Source: Geitlerinema sp. BBD 1991-9 (GTDB taxonomy: Bacteria; Cyanobacteriota; Cyanobacteriia; Cyanobacteriales; Geitlerinemataceae). Taken from it: a DNA stretch of 64,000 nucleotides. Below are positions 38,302 through 47,724 of the stretch, piece by piece. Both the position numbers and the translations under genes were made by a program. Under the pieces are notes generated by a model. That model did not search any database. It worked only from the letters and a program-made list of their open reading frames with translations, and was not told the origin of the DNA. Each line of letters opens with the position of its first letter. Position 1 is the stretch's first letter. Where the stretch lies: positions 1 to 64,000 of the forward strand of contig LWRO01000019.1 in assembly GCA_001657325.1 (NCBI GenBank), given 5' to 3'.

Positions 38302-39726
38302 ATGAAAAAACTTTGGCTGGGAATGTTGGGCGTTTTTATCGGTTCTGCTGCCCTGAGATTTTGGGGATTGAATCGATTCGATACCCTCGTTTTCGACGAA
38401 GTTTATTTTGCAAAGTATGGATTTTCATACCTCAAGCAAATCCCTTTTTTTGATGTTCATCCACCTTTTGGTAAATATTTTTTAGCCCTGGGGATTTGGA
38501 TAAATATACATTTTTTTGGCAGTCAGAGTTCTTTTATTGCGGCTACAGATGTCGCTCAGTTAGATGCTTTTGCTTATCGTTGGTTTAACGCTTTTGTTGG
38601 CTCTTTGATTCCGCTTCTTGTCGGGGCTGTAGCATATCAATTGACCAAACGAACTCGCTACGCACTATTGGCGAGTTTGTTCGTTGCTGCAGATGGTTTG
38701 CTGCTGGTTGAATCTCGCTATAGCTTGATTAATGTTTATCTCATTACTTTTGGATTTCTGGGGATTTGGTGTTTTTTAAAAGCTTTAGAATCTCCCCGGC
38801 AGCAAGTTTGGCTTCTCGCCTCTGGCGCTTGCTTGGGGGGGTGTGCGTCGGTTAAATGGAACGGACTGGGATTTTTGCTAGGGATTTATTTACTCTACGG
38901 TCTGGCGTGGCTTTTAGAAACGTTACAAGGATGGCGTAGATCCTCTCGAGCGTTAGATTCAATAGAAAACGAAATAAAAACAGCGATTTCTGGAAAAATC
39001 ACGATCGACAAAAATAAAAATCCGCTACAAAATTTAACAAAAATTGAATTTCTGGAATTCGGATTTAACTTTTCGATCGTTCCTTTTTGGGTTTATCGGC
39101 TGCTTTGGATACCTCACCTCAAACTCAACACAAATTTTACGTTTATCGAAATGCAGCGTCAAATTTTAGGGTATCACGAAAGTATCGGCAATACGGCTAA
39201 CGATCATCCTTATTGTTCAGCTTGGTTGAGTTGGCCGCTAATGTTACGCCCTGTTGGATATTATTTTGAAGCGATCGATCGAGGGCGAGAAACCATTGTT
39301 TTCGACGTTCACGCTTTCGGTAATCCAATTTTGTGGTGGTTGTCTACCGTGGCGGTGTTCGTTCTCCTCGGGCAACTTCTAAAATCTGCGATCGACTGGT
39401 TTTCTAATCGTCCGATTTATCGAGGATTCTTCTTCGTACAAAGTCTCATTCTTTCACAATATATTGCAAATTTTCTACCTTGGGCGAAAGTTTCTCGATG
39501 CACCTATATTTATCATTACATGGCTGCGTCTATTTTTTCCTTTATGGCGTTGGCGTGGTTTGTTGAGGGTTGGTTGAGTCGTCGATCGATGCCATTTCGA
39601 CTTTTAGGAATCGCCACAATTAGCATCGTCTGGGTTGCGTTTTCGTATTGGATGCCGATTTATTTAGGGTTGCCTCTGTCTCGGGAAGCTTTCGACGCGC
39701 GAATGTGGTTTCGATCGTGGTACTAG
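38302..39726 (+). CDS. Protein O-mannosyltransferase-like (GT39) membrane enzyme
   Basis: 474 aa from the ATG at 38302 (a TTG two codons earlier is in frame). Polytopic, with the Pmt hallmarks LVFDEVYFAKY (D32-E33, the catalytic acidic pair) and DVHPPFGKYF (51-60) in the first extracellular loop, VKWNG, and late HYMAASIFSF. Pmt enzymes transfer a sugar from a polyprenyl phosphate to Ser/Thr of secreted proteins. The central soluble MIR domain of eukaryotic Pmts is absent, as in bacteria. The donor could come from the GT2 gene at 13.8 kb or elsewhere. The next membrane gene begins 27 nt after its stop. Confidence 0.88.
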   Translation: MKKLWLGMLGVFIGSAALRFWGLNRFDTLVFDEVYFAKYGFSYLKQIPFFDVHPPFGKYFLALGIWINIHFFGSQSSFIAATDVAQLDAFAYRWFNAFVGSLIPLLVGAVAYQLTKRTRYALLASLFVAADGLLLVESRYSLINVYLITFGFLGIWCFLKALESPRQQVWLLASGACLGGCASVKWNGLGFLLGIYLLYGLAWLLETLQGWRRSSRALDSIENEIKTAISGKITIDKNKNPLQNLTKIEFLEFGFNFSIVPFWVYRLLWIPHLKLNTNFTFIEMQRQILGYHESIGNTANDHPYCSAWLSWPLMLRPVGYYFEAIDRGRETIVFDVHAFGNPILWWLSTVAVFVLLGQLLKSAIDWFSNRPIYRGFFFVQSLILSQYIANFLPWAKVSRCTYIYHYMAASIFSFMALAWFVEGWLSRRSMPFRLLGIATISIVWVAFSYWMPIYLGLPLSREAFDARMWFRSWY

Positions 39727-39753
39727 GTGTCGATCGATCTAAGGGACAAGAAA

Positions 39754-41622
39754 ATGGGGAATCGGTTAAAGAATTGGCAGTTCGGTATTTTATTAGTCGC
39801 GTTGGCGGCGTTTGCCATCGCGCCGATGTTGGAACGTAATTATCCGATCAACCATTCGACACATTTCAATCTCAGTTGGGCGTTTCAATATCAACGACAG
39901 TTTTTTTCAGGACAGTTGTATCCAAGATGGCTGGAATTTTCAAATTTCGGCTTCGGAAATGCAACGTTCGTGTTTTATCCGCCGCTGTCAATGGTGGCAA
40001 CGCTACCATTTCGGATGTTGGGGTTGGGGCTTCCCGCGTCGTTAATTGGCAGTATGGCGTTAGCGATCGCCGTTTTGGGGTGGGGACTGTACCGTTACGC
40101 TCGATCGATCTATCCCGTTTGGGTGTCCGCTGTCGTGTCGGCGGTGGGGATGATGTCGCCTTATTTTCTCGTCGATATTTACCAACGGGGTTCGCTCGGG
40201 GAAGTTTGGGCGATCGCCGTGTTGCCCTGGATTCTGTTCGCGTCGCAACAATCCATCGATCGAGTATCGATCGAGCTTCCCACGACGAGTTCTTGGCGGC
40301 AGCGTTTGGCGCGTTGGGGACTCGAACCCGATCGAGATTTACTCGCTTTAGGCATTGCCTACGGGGCTTTAGTGCTGTCGCACTTACCGACGCTGCTCGT
40401 TTTTACCTCGGTTTGGTGGCTGTTGCCTGGGTGGGTGGGAAAGCCGGAATCTCGCTGGAAAGCCTGCTTACGCTGTTATGCTGGAGCTGCATTGGGATTG
40501 ATGGGGACGGCGTTTTTTCTGCTGCCCGTCTTGTTTGATGGAGGAGCGGTTCAACTCGATCGACTGTACGTTTCCGAAGACTATTTTCCCCAAAACCGCT
40601 TGATACTCTCGGGACTGTGGCAGCTCAAACCCGATATCACGAATCACTGGTTCGATCGAACCCTGTGGAAACCTTGGCTGGTGATGGCATGGGTGACGTT
40701 GGGATCGATCGTTGGCTACTCCCTCGAGAAAACGGACGGACGGCGGAGAAACCTGGCAACATACTGGACGTTTGCTAGTCTCGTCGCCCTATTGATGACG
40801 ACCGATCTTCTGGGATGGCTCTATTCTTGGATTCCACCGCTGCAGCGCATCCAATTTTCCTGGCGTTGGTTGGGGATAGCGACGGTGTGCGTTCCCCTAA
40901 CGCTTGGGGATTGGTTGTTGCGAACAGCCACCGCCGATTCACCCCAGACCTGGCGACGTGGCGTGATGGGTGCTGTGTCGGGGTTGCTGTGGCTGACCGT
41001 GGTCTGGCATGGCTTTCAGGGAATGTTAGTCGCAGAAGGAACGACCTATCAACCGGAGACGATCGAGCAGTTCGCCCGTCTCGCTCGAGCCAAACGCTTT
41101 CCTGAAGAACCACACCTCCCTCCAGCCCAGCCATTTCTTCACTGGCATTGGATTTATACCGACGGGTTGGCATTCGTTGACGTCTGGGAATATCGCGCCA
41201 TCGGACTTGAATTGCCCCTGCCGCCCGATCGCATTTACCCTTTAGTGGAGTGGCGAGATCGCGGACGAGATGGATTGGATGTCGAGCGTTGGGACTTTGG
41301 TATCCGGCAAATTATTGCTGAAAACCCAACTTCGGGCGATCGACTGTTGCGGTTGCGAACCTTCGACTATCCGAGTTGGTTCGTTCGTCTCGATCGCGGT
41401 GCTTGGCGGCGAGTCGATCGATCGATCGACGGCCGCATTCAAGTCAGCGTTCCTCCCGGAAGCCATCAAGTGACGGTGTCCTATCGCGGAACCCCTGCCG
41501 AACGCTTGGGTTTAGCCATTTCCCTCGTGACGTGGATTGCGGTAGGGAGTGGTTCGGTCTCGTTTGCCAAGCGGATGGCTCGGTCGATCGCACTTAGAAA
41601 TAGCCGTTCTCGGGAATCCTAA
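39754..41622 (+). CDS. PTPS-related polytopic membrane protein
   Basis: 622 aa with about 12 hydrophobic helices and a C-terminal globular beta-rich region (about 440-600). It resembles the '6-pyruvoyl-tetrahydropterin synthase related' membrane domain found in bacterial GT-C-like proteins (early loop PINHSTHFNLSWAFQYQRQF with RWLEFSNFGFGNATFVFYPP). The name is historical; pterin chemistry is not implied. The ATG at 39754 is preferred over a GTG at 39727 because AAGGGA lies 7 nt upstream. It forms an operon with the Pmt-like gene and probably handles lipid-linked sugars at the outer face of the membrane. Confidence 0.8.
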   Translation: MGNRLKNWQFGILLVALAAFAIAPMLERNYPINHSTHFNLSWAFQYQRQFFSGQLYPRWLEFSNFGFGNATFVFYPPLSMVATLPFRMLGLGLPASLIGSMALAIAVLGWGLYRYARSIYPVWVSAVVSAVGMMSPYFLVDIYQRGSLGEVWAIAVLPWILFASQQSIDRVSIELPTTSSWRQRLARWGLEPDRDLLALGIAYGALVLSHLPTLLVFTSVWWLLPGWVGKPESRWKACLRCYAGAALGLMGTAFFLLPVLFDGGAVQLDRLYVSEDYFPQNRLILSGLWQLKPDITNHWFDRTLWKPWLVMAWVTLGSIVGYSLEKTDGRRRNLATYWTFASLVALLMTTDLLGWLYSWIPPLQRIQFSWRWLGIATVCVPLTLGDWLLRTATADSPQTWRRGVMGAVSGLLWLTVVWHGFQGMLVAEGTTYQPETIEQFARLARAKRFPEEPHLPPAQPFLHWHWIYTDGLAFVDVWEYRAIGLELPLPPDRIYPLVEWRDRGRDGLDVERWDFGIRQIIAENPTSGDRLLRLRTFDYPSWFVRLDRGAWRRVDRSIDGRIQVSVPPGSHQVTVSYRGTPAERLGLAISLVTWIAVGSGSVSFAKRMARSIALRNSRSRES

Positions 41623-41717
41623 ACCATAATGGTAAAGACGGGTTGCGGTGCATTTTTCTGCCAATCGGGTTCATTTCAACCCAATCGATCTCGAGGAATT
41701 TTTTAAAACAACCACAT

Positions 41718-43871
41718 ATGCGGTTAGCCTTTCAGCAATGGTTTGTAAAGCGTTGTAGTGCTGTGATTGCAGCAACTGGGGTGGCGGGGTGCGTGTTGCT
41801 GCTACGAACGAGCGGGCTGTTGCAAACGGCGGAATGGGCAATGGCCGATGTATTTTTACGTTTGCGCCCTTCAGAACCCAAGGAAGAGCGACTGCTCGTC
41901 ATCGGAATCGACGAAACGGACTTACAAGAATTGGGACATTGGCCGGTTTCCGATGCTGTTTTAGCTCAGGCGCTTACAAACATCAATCGCTTGGAACCTC
42001 GTGCGATCGGGTTAGATTTGTACCGAGATTTACCCGTCCAACCGGGACATGACGAGATCGTCGAATTCTTCAATCGAGCCTCAAATGTCGTGGGTATCGA
42101 AAAAATCGAGGATCGACAAATGTCTGGCGTTGCGCCTCCACCGATCCTCAGCGCGAAAGATGCCGTTGGATTTAACAACACCCTCATCGATTCAGATGGA
42201 ATCGTGCGTCGGGGATTTTTGTTTTTCAGAGACGAGACGGGTAAGTTACATCGGAGCTTTGCCCTCAAACTCGCACAGTTGTATTTGGAAGCGGAAAATA
42301 TTCGACCCGAAGCGGCACCGAACGGGGATATGCGGTTGGGCAACGTGGTGATTCCCCGCTTCCAATCTAACGACGGTTCCTACGTCCGTGCCGATGCCAG
42401 CGGGTATCAGTTTTTAGCCAACTATCGCGGCTCGATCGAGCGCATCCCCATCGTCCAACTGCGGGACGTTCTCGCCAACGAAGTTCCTGCCGAACTCATC
42501 CGAGATCGAATCGTCACGATCGGGATGACTGCATCGAGCATTCGCGATATGTTCGTCACGCCCTACAGTCGCCAACTGCTCGAATCTCAAAAAGAAGTCC
42601 CAGGGGTATTCGTTCAAGCTGAATTTATCGGACAACTCCTCGATGCCAGTTTGGAGGATCGTCCGTTAATGCGCGTGTGGCCGGAACCGCTCGAAGTTCT
42701 TTGGATTGTCGGTTGGGCGACATTCGGGGCGTTTGTGAGTTGGCAGTTACGATCGGTGAAACGGGTGACGGGGGCCATTTTGGCCGCCTCGATCGTTCTG
42801 ATAGGCGTTTGCTACGGGGCTTATTTATACAGTTGGTGGATTCCCCTCGTTCCCCCAGCACTGTCAATGCTTGGGGCAACGGCTTCGATCGTGGGCTATT
42901 TGGCGTATTTGGGAGAAGAGCTGCGCAAATCGAAGGAATTTTTACAAAGTATCATTAACGCGATACCCGATCCGATCTTCGTGAAAGATACTGCGCGTTG
43001 TTGGATCGTTCTCAACGAGGCTTACGGCAAATTGGTGGGATATCCCGTCGAACAGCTGGTCGATCGATCGGAGTTTGAAGTTTTCCCAGAACTCCAAGCG
43101 CAAGCGTTTCGCGCTGAGGACGATTTCGTTATCACCACGGGACACGAGCGCGAAACTGAAGAAATACTGACCGATGCCAACGGGAACACTCGCGTTATTG
43201 CCACGAAGCGATCGCTCCATCGCGACGGTGCTGGAAATTTATTTTTAGTCGGTGTCATGCGCGACATCACGGAACGCAAGCGCATGGAGGAACAACTCAA
43301 ACAGATCGCCGCAGAACTCGAACAATCCAACGCCGAATTACAGCAGGATGTCAATCACGACGAACTGACGGGACTTCCCAACCGCAAGTCGTTTTACGAG
43401 CGTCTCCAACAGGCGACTGAATGGGCGCAAGAGACTGAAAAATCGGTGGGCGTGATGTTCCTCGATCTCGATGGGTTTAAGGAAGTCAACGATACCCTCG
43501 GACACTCAACGGGAGATATTTTGTTACAGGCGGTGGCGAAACGACTCAGCGCGAGTTTGCGGGGAAGTGACACCGTGGCGCGACTCGGTGGCGACGAGTT
43601 TACTGTGATTTTACCGGGGATTCCCAGTGTGGAAGACGCGGTGCGGGTTGCTGATAAGTTGATTCGCGCGCTCGCGAAACCGTTTATTTTAGAGACGGGG
43701 ACGGTTTCGGTGACGACGAGCATCGGTGTTGGGTTATATCCCCGACACAGCGACGACTTGGACGAGTTGATTCATTTGGCTGACGAGGCCATGTTTCAAG
43801 CGAAGAAACATGGTAAAAACTGTTATCGGGTTGTGGAAGATGAGGTGCTTGAAGAGTTACAGGTGGGTTGA
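41718..43871 (+). CDS. CHASE2-PAS-GGDEF diguanylate cyclase
   Basis: 717 aa from ATG 41718. Domains: N-terminal membrane helix (about 12-30), periplasmic CHASE2 sensor (about 35-310), three membrane helices (about 325-400), PAS with PAC motif ITERKRMEEQ (about 415-545), a coiled linker, and GGDEF (about 570-710). The active-site GGDEF at 624-628 is canonical, and an inhibitory RxxD site (RGSD, 615-618) lies five residues before it, so the enzyme should make cyclic di-GMP with product inhibition. There is no EAL domain. The signal is unknown. Confidence 0.93.
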   Translation: MRLAFQQWFVKRCSAVIAATGVAGCVLLLRTSGLLQTAEWAMADVFLRLRPSEPKEERLLVIGIDETDLQELGHWPVSDAVLAQALTNINRLEPRAIGLDLYRDLPVQPGHDEIVEFFNRASNVVGIEKIEDRQMSGVAPPPILSAKDAVGFNNTLIDSDGIVRRGFLFFRDETGKLHRSFALKLAQLYLEAENIRPEAAPNGDMRLGNVVIPRFQSNDGSYVRADASGYQFLANYRGSIERIPIVQLRDVLANEVPAELIRDRIVTIGMTASSIRDMFVTPYSRQLLESQKEVPGVFVQAEFIGQLLDASLEDRPLMRVWPEPLEVLWIVGWATFGAFVSWQLRSVKRVTGAILAASIVLIGVCYGAYLYSWWIPLVPPALSMLGATASIVGYLAYLGEELRKSKEFLQSIINAIPDPIFVKDTARCWIVLNEAYGKLVGYPVEQLVDRSEFEVFPELQAQAFRAEDDFVITTGHERETEEILTDANGNTRVIATKRSLHRDGAGNLFLVGVMRDITERKRMEEQLKQIAAELEQSNAELQQDVNHDELTGLPNRKSFYERLQQATEWAQETEKSVGVMFLDLDGFKEVNDTLGHSTGDILLQAVAKRLSASLRGSDTVARLGGDEFTVILPGIPSVEDAVRVADKLIRALAKPFILETGTVSVTTSIGVGLYPRHSDDLDELIHLADEAMFQAKKHGKNCYRVVEDEVLEELQVG

Positions 43872-43885
43872 GGTGCGATCTCCGT

Positions 43886-44875
43886 TCACGCCTCTCCTTT
43901 GAAATGTTGAAATCCCCCTTGCATCGTCAACGGTTCGCGCGCGTCCCCATCAACCAACCAAGCCCCTTCGCCGTCTACGATTTCACCGACTACCGACGCA
44001 CCCGCCACCTGACTGACGAACCGCCGAGCGCTCTCGGGAGGCAAACACAACACTAACTCGAAATCTTCACCGCCGTAGAGCGTCCACTGTCGCGCCGTTT
44101 CCTGCGACACCATTGCCGACAATTCAGACGCAATGGGTAAACGCTCTAACCACAATTGCGCCGCTACGCCACTTTCCCGCGAGATCTGTACCGCTGCGTC
44201 TGCTAAACCGTCGCTGCTGTCCATTCCCGCCACCCGCATTTCACCATCACAGGCTTCCCACAACGCCGCAATGGCATCGACTCGAGGCATCGGACGCTGG
44301 TGAGCGCGAATCAGTCGATCTCGTTGCTGCGGCGAAAGAGTCTGTCCCGTCTCGGGGTTCAACAGCAATTCCAAACCCCCCCGAGATGCGCCGTGAACCC
44401 CCGTCACCACGATCGAATCGCCTGGTTTGGCTTGACTGCGCCGAATTATCGAATCGGGTTTGACTCGTCCGAAAGCGGTAATCGACACTGACACAACTGG
44501 AGATTTACAGAGATCGCCGCCGACAATCGTGGTTTCAAATCGATCGAGACAGTCTTTCATACCCCGATACAATCCTTCAACCCACTGCACGGGGGTTTCA
44601 CCCGGAAGTCCCAAACTCACCGTTATTCCGATCGGAAACGCTCCCATCGAGGCTAAATCGGATAGGTTCGCCGCCACAGCACGCCATCCCGCATCTTCAG
44701 CGTTAGTTGTTGCTGGACTGAAGTGAACGCCGTCAACTAGGGTATCGGTGGTGACGACGAGTTGGTGAAAGGTTGGAAACGACAAAACCGCCGCATCGTC
44801 GCCGACAACACCTGTCGGACAAAATCGATGCAACCGTTCGAGCAGTCCTCGCTCTCCAATATCGCAAACTCGCAA
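43886..44875 (-). CDS. thiL: Thiamine-monophosphate kinase
   Basis: Phosphorylates thiamine monophosphate to the active diphosphate. 329 aa of the PurM/ThiL fold. Motifs: GDDAAVL, TTDTLVDGVHF, NLSDLASMGAFP, GGDLCKSP, GMDSSDGLADA and GEDFELVL. It starts at a TTG (44875), as no ATG lies in the open frame before the GERGLLERL N-terminus. Convergent with the diguanylate cyclase, 14 nt apart. A 17-bp direct repeat covers its start codon. Confidence 0.94.
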   Translation of the reverse strand: MRVCDIGERGLLERLHRFCPTGVVGDDAAVLSFPTFHQLVVTTDTLVDGVHFSPATTNAEDAGWRAVAANLSDLASMGAFPIGITVSLGLPGETPVQWVEGLYRGMKDCLDRFETTIVGGDLCKSPVVSVSITAFGRVKPDSIIRRSQAKPGDSIVVTGVHGASRGGLELLLNPETGQTLSPQQRDRLIRAHQRPMPRVDAIAALWEACDGEMRVAGMDSSDGLADAAVQISRESGVAAQLWLERLPIASELSAMVSQETARQWTLYGGEDFELVLCLPPESARRFVSQVAGASVVGEIVDGEGAWLVDGDAREPLTMQGGFQHFKGEA

Positions 44876-45031
44876 ATCGTAAGCCGTAAATCGTCAGTTA
44901 CCCCCCTAAATCTCCCTTAGTAAGAGGGAAAATCGCTCCCTCCCATTAACAAGGGGAGGGTTGGGGTGGGGTCAGAAATATCGATGCAAGAAGTCTAATC
45001 CGTGAATCTCCAAAATCGCAAACTCGCAAAT
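44861..45031. repeat. Direct repeat flanking a hairpin-rich spacer between thiL and panD
   Basis: ATCGCAAACTCGCAAAT occurs at 44861-44877, overlapping the thiL start, and again at 45015-45031, three bases before the panD stop. Between the copies are hairpins, the best being CCCTCCC/GGGAGGG (44938-44960), and the G-rich run GGTTGGGGTGGGGT. The spacer looks like a mobile or duplicated intergenic repeat, and may also terminate panD. Confidence 0.7.
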
Positions 45032-45033
45032 TC

Positions 45034-45447
45034 TCAAACCAGTTGCGCTTCCGCCGTTCGCGCTTCGACGGGAGCCAGAGGAGAAGGATAATGGCGCACG
45101 GCTTTGATGCAGTTGTCTTCGCCTAAAATAACGACTTTCGGCTGATGATGCTGGAGTTCTTCCGAGGAAAACTGCGCGTAGGCCATGATAATTACGCGAT
45201 CTCCTTTCATTCCCAACCGCGCCGCTGCGCCGTTGAGTTCTACGATACCGGAGTTGGGCGGTGCGGAAATGGTGTAGCTAATCAGTCGCGCTCCGTTGGT
45301 GACGTTCACGATCTGCACTTGCTCGTAGGGTGCAATTCCCGCCGCGTCCAATAACGCTCGATCGATCCCGATACTTCCCATGTAGTCGAGGTTAGACCCC
45401 GTGAGCGTGCAGTTGTGGAGTTTGGCGTAGAGGAGCGATCGCTGCAT
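45034..45447 (-). CDS. panD: Aspartate 1-decarboxylase precursor
   Basis: Makes beta-alanine for pantothenate from aspartate. 137 aa from the ATG of MQRSLLYAKLHN, the normal start (the frame is open 19 codons upstream without family sequence). The self-cleavage site is Gly24-Ser25 in YMGSIGID, which generates the pyruvoyl group; further motifs are NVTNGARLISYTI and LNGAAARLGMKGDRVII. It follows ppa by 86 nt in the same direction. Confidence 0.96.
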   Translation of the reverse strand: MQRSLLYAKLHNCTLTGSNLDYMGSIGIDRALLDAAGIAPYEQVQIVNVTNGARLISYTISAPPNSGIVELNGAAARLGMKGDRVIIMAYAQFSSEELQHHQPKVVILGEDNCIKAVRHYPSPLAPVEARTAEAQLV

Positions 45448-45533
45448 AATTCTTGAAAGATCGATAGCGTGTGATACCGGAACGGTAAAGAATCGAGCCG
45501 TCAAACGTCAGGCTCAATTCTTTACTTCTTATT

Positions 45534-46043
45534 CTACTGATATGCTTTGATGCACGCTTCCACGAGGGGGGCGACGGCATCTACGTCTTTCCAGCCGAGA
45601 ATTTCCGTCACTTTTTTCTCGAGGTTTTTGTAGGTGCGGAAAAATTCGGCGATTTCGTCGAGACGGTGCTGTTCGACGTTTTCGAGGGATTTGTATTCGG
45701 CGTACCGAGGATCTTCAGCAGGAACGCACAACAGTTTTTCGTCTCGATCTCCACCGTCGATCATTTCGAGCATTCCGATCGGACGTGCGGAAATGACGCA
45801 TCCGGGGAACGTCGGCCGATCCATCATGACCATTCCGTCGAGCGGATCGCCATCGTCAGCGAGGGTGTTGGGGATAAATCCGTAGTCGAAAGGATAATGA
45901 ACGGATGCGAATAAGACTCGATCGAGGGCGAAGCAACCGAGGTCTTTGTCGAATTCGTATTTGTTTTTGCTTCCGGCGGGAATTTCAATTAAAACGTTGA
46001 CCAAGCCCGATTTGGGTTGTGCGGGAATGCGCGATAAATCCAC
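45534..46043 (-). CDS. ppa: Inorganic pyrophosphatase
   Basis: Family I soluble pyrophosphatase (169 aa) that pulls biosynthetic reactions forward by hydrolysing PPi. Active-site motifs: [33 protein letters not shown] (the metal-binding aspartates) and [11 protein letters not shown]. Starts at GTG (46043), giving the usual [10 protein letters not shown]. Likely co-transcribed with panD. Confidence 0.97.
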   Translation of the reverse strand: MDLSRIPAQPKSGLVNVLIEIPAGSKNKYEFDKDLGCFALDRVLFASVHYPFDYGFIPNTLADDGDPLDGMVMMDRPTFPGCVISARPIGMLEMIDGGDRDEKLLCVPAEDPRYAEYKSLENVEQHRLDEIAEFFRTYKNLEKKVTEILGWKDVDAVAPLVEACIKAYQ

Positions 46044-46248
46044 AAGCGTTTCTCCTGCTAGTTGCTATCGATGGCACTCAATTTGCCAAGACACGATGGT
46101 TAGACCGTCTGCATAGCCTCGACGGTCGCCATCTGACGAACTCATTCTATATGATGTACAGGCGTTGGAGATAACACTTTCGTGAAAATCCGCACGACGG
46201 TTTGACGAGTCAGATCTCGTCGTCAGTTTCATGGATTCTCGGACTCGC

Positions 46249-46443
46249 TCACTCTCGAGATCGATCGCCCAACTGAGAGAGTGGATAAGGAGATGGGGCC
46301 GAATCGACCGTTCTCGTTGAATACGCGAAGATCGCGAAAAGGGGTAGTGTTAACGTCAGCAGCGCGATAGCGGTTCCCAATAATTGAGAAAATCCGTGTT
46401 GAGGGGGCTGTTCTGACCTGCCAGGCTGACTACCAGATTCCAT
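46249..46443 (-). CDS. Small single-pass membrane protein
   Basis: 64 aa from the ATG at 46443. One hydrophobic segment (LLGTAIALLTLTLPLFAIFAY, about residues 22-42) is flanked by a polar, Gln/Pro-rich N-terminus and a short basic tail. An open frame continues 40 codons upstream but looks non-coding (Arg/Ser-rich). No family was recognised, and no clear ribosome binding site was seen, so the gene is plausible rather than certain. Confidence 0.5.
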   Translation of the reverse strand: MESGSQPGRSEQPPQHGFSQLLGTAIALLTLTLPLFAIFAYSTRTVDSAPSPYPLSQLGDRSRE

Positions 46444-46732
46444 AAAATACGAGCGAAATGTCAAAACTTGGCGGAACTGAGTTCCGCTTCGTGAAGAACG
46501 GGGACGTTGAAGATATGAAGATAGCAGTAATGCTCTTGCACAGAGGCTTCGCGAACGAAACATCAGGGATGTCTAGATCTATATTAGGAAGCTTTAACCC
46601 TCTAGACTGTCGTTAAGCCAACAATCTCAACAAAAGTCAAGCTTCGATCGTAGTTCTTCATCCTTGACAAGGCGTTACACGGTTGAAGGGTCAGTCTCAA
46701 GGACATTTCTGAAGGTACGATATCAAAAGCAC

Positions 46733-46945
46733 TTAGGGGTTTGAATCGAGAAAATCGGGGATAACCCACTTGGGCGGTTCCGCCATCTTCTTCCGCAAGG
46801 CAGCTTCGGCGATGTCGTGCATGGTATCTAGAGCGGTGTTGCTGATAAACTTGGCGGCTTGTTCGGCGTACTCGCGTTTCGGGCAGCTATCTCCCAGAAC
46901 ACACCCGTTGATGCAGGCTTCCGCGCAGTTTATGTTGGTCTCCAT
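46733..46945 (-). CDS. Small four-cysteine cyanobacterial protein
   Basis: 70 aa, soluble. The N-terminus has a tight cysteine set CAEACINGCVLGDSC (C7, C11, C15, C21; spacing C-x3-C-x3-C-x5-C), followed by an amphipathic helical region (EQAAKFISNTALDTMHDIAE) and the end EPPKWVIPDFL. I recall close relatives in other cyanobacteria but no function. The cysteines could bind an Fe-S cluster or zinc. It stands alone between two intergenic regions. Confidence 0.75.
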   Translation of the reverse strand: METNINCAEACINGCVLGDSCPKREYAEQAAKFISNTALDTMHDIAEAALRKKMAEPPKWVIPDFLDSNP

Positions 46946-47334
46946 CGTTGTTTGTTGTTAAGCTTTTTTATCTTTTTCTAGCATAACATTTTCATTTGAA
47001 GGTTTGTCGAGATCGGACGGCACAACGATCGATCGTTGAAATCCATTAAATCGTAATATTTGAATCGATATTCATCAACGATCTGAGCTGGGGTTGTCGA
47101 GATCGAGTTTTGGATACCTGAGAGACATCGATCTCAATCCGATTGGTTGGGAGCAATCGGATCGATCGAACTCGAATAGAAACTCGCAATTTCCTACAAA
47201 ACTGCGAGTTTACGAGATCTCGAATGTTATCAAAAGACCCAAATCTTGAATCTCCAAACTTACACTCGATCGATTGAATTTAAGCTCAATGCATACACTC
47301 AATTTCGACAGCAATCGAATTTAAGTGTTATTCG
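46946..47334. other. Intergenic region, no gene seen
   Basis: About 390 bases between the tail of the holin-like gene and the start of the four-cysteine gene, both on the minus strand. It contains the CGATCGATCG-type palindrome AACGATCGATCGTT (about 47022-47035) and a direct repeat of the string ACTCGCAATTT/CTGCGAGTTT type. No structured RNA or coding potential was recognised. Confidence 0.4.
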
Positions 47335-47697
47335 TTAGGTGAGAATGTTGGACAAAATCGAGTTGACGATGCTCAATGCAATCGACCCTAATAAAGCACT
47401 CCAAAATCCCCATCGCAGCCGAAAACCCTCGACCAACCAAGCCGCTAATCCAAACACTGCCGCGTTGACCACAAAGGTAAACAGCCCCAAGGTGAGAATG
47501 ACAAATGGCAAAGCCAACACCGAAAAAACGGGTTTGACCAGTGCGTTGAGAATCCCAAAAACGGCGGCTGAAACCAAAACTTTGTTTAAACTATCAATTT
47601 CAACGCCTATGGGCAGCTTAGAAACGATGAAGAAACTGAGGGACATAATCAGCCAGGTGACGACCAAGCTAACAATGTCGATACCTGCAACCGTCAT
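47335..47697 (-). CDS. Phage holin family IV-like membrane protein (PF04020 type)
   Basis: 120 aa with four transmembrane helices and the family pattern ILNALVKPVFSVLALPFVILTLGLFTFVVNA. Despite the name, such proteins are ordinary chromosomal membrane proteins of unknown role in most bacteria. It lies 27 nt downstream of ychF in the same direction and may share its transcript. Confidence 0.85.
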   Translation of the reverse strand: MTVAGIDIVSLVVTWLIMSLSFFIVSKLPIGVEIDSLNKVLVSAAVFGILNALVKPVFSVLALPFVILTLGLFTFVVNAAVFGLAAWLVEGFRLRWGFWSALLGSIALSIVNSILSNILT

Positions 47698-47724
47698 AAA
47701 ACGTGTCTCCAGAGTTCGACTCTG

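Noticed and set aside
44876-45033. TPP riboswitch near thiL
   Set aside because: None of the TPP aptamer conserved blocks is present; the hairpins are a G/C-rich intergenic repeat, and thiL is read away from the spacer.
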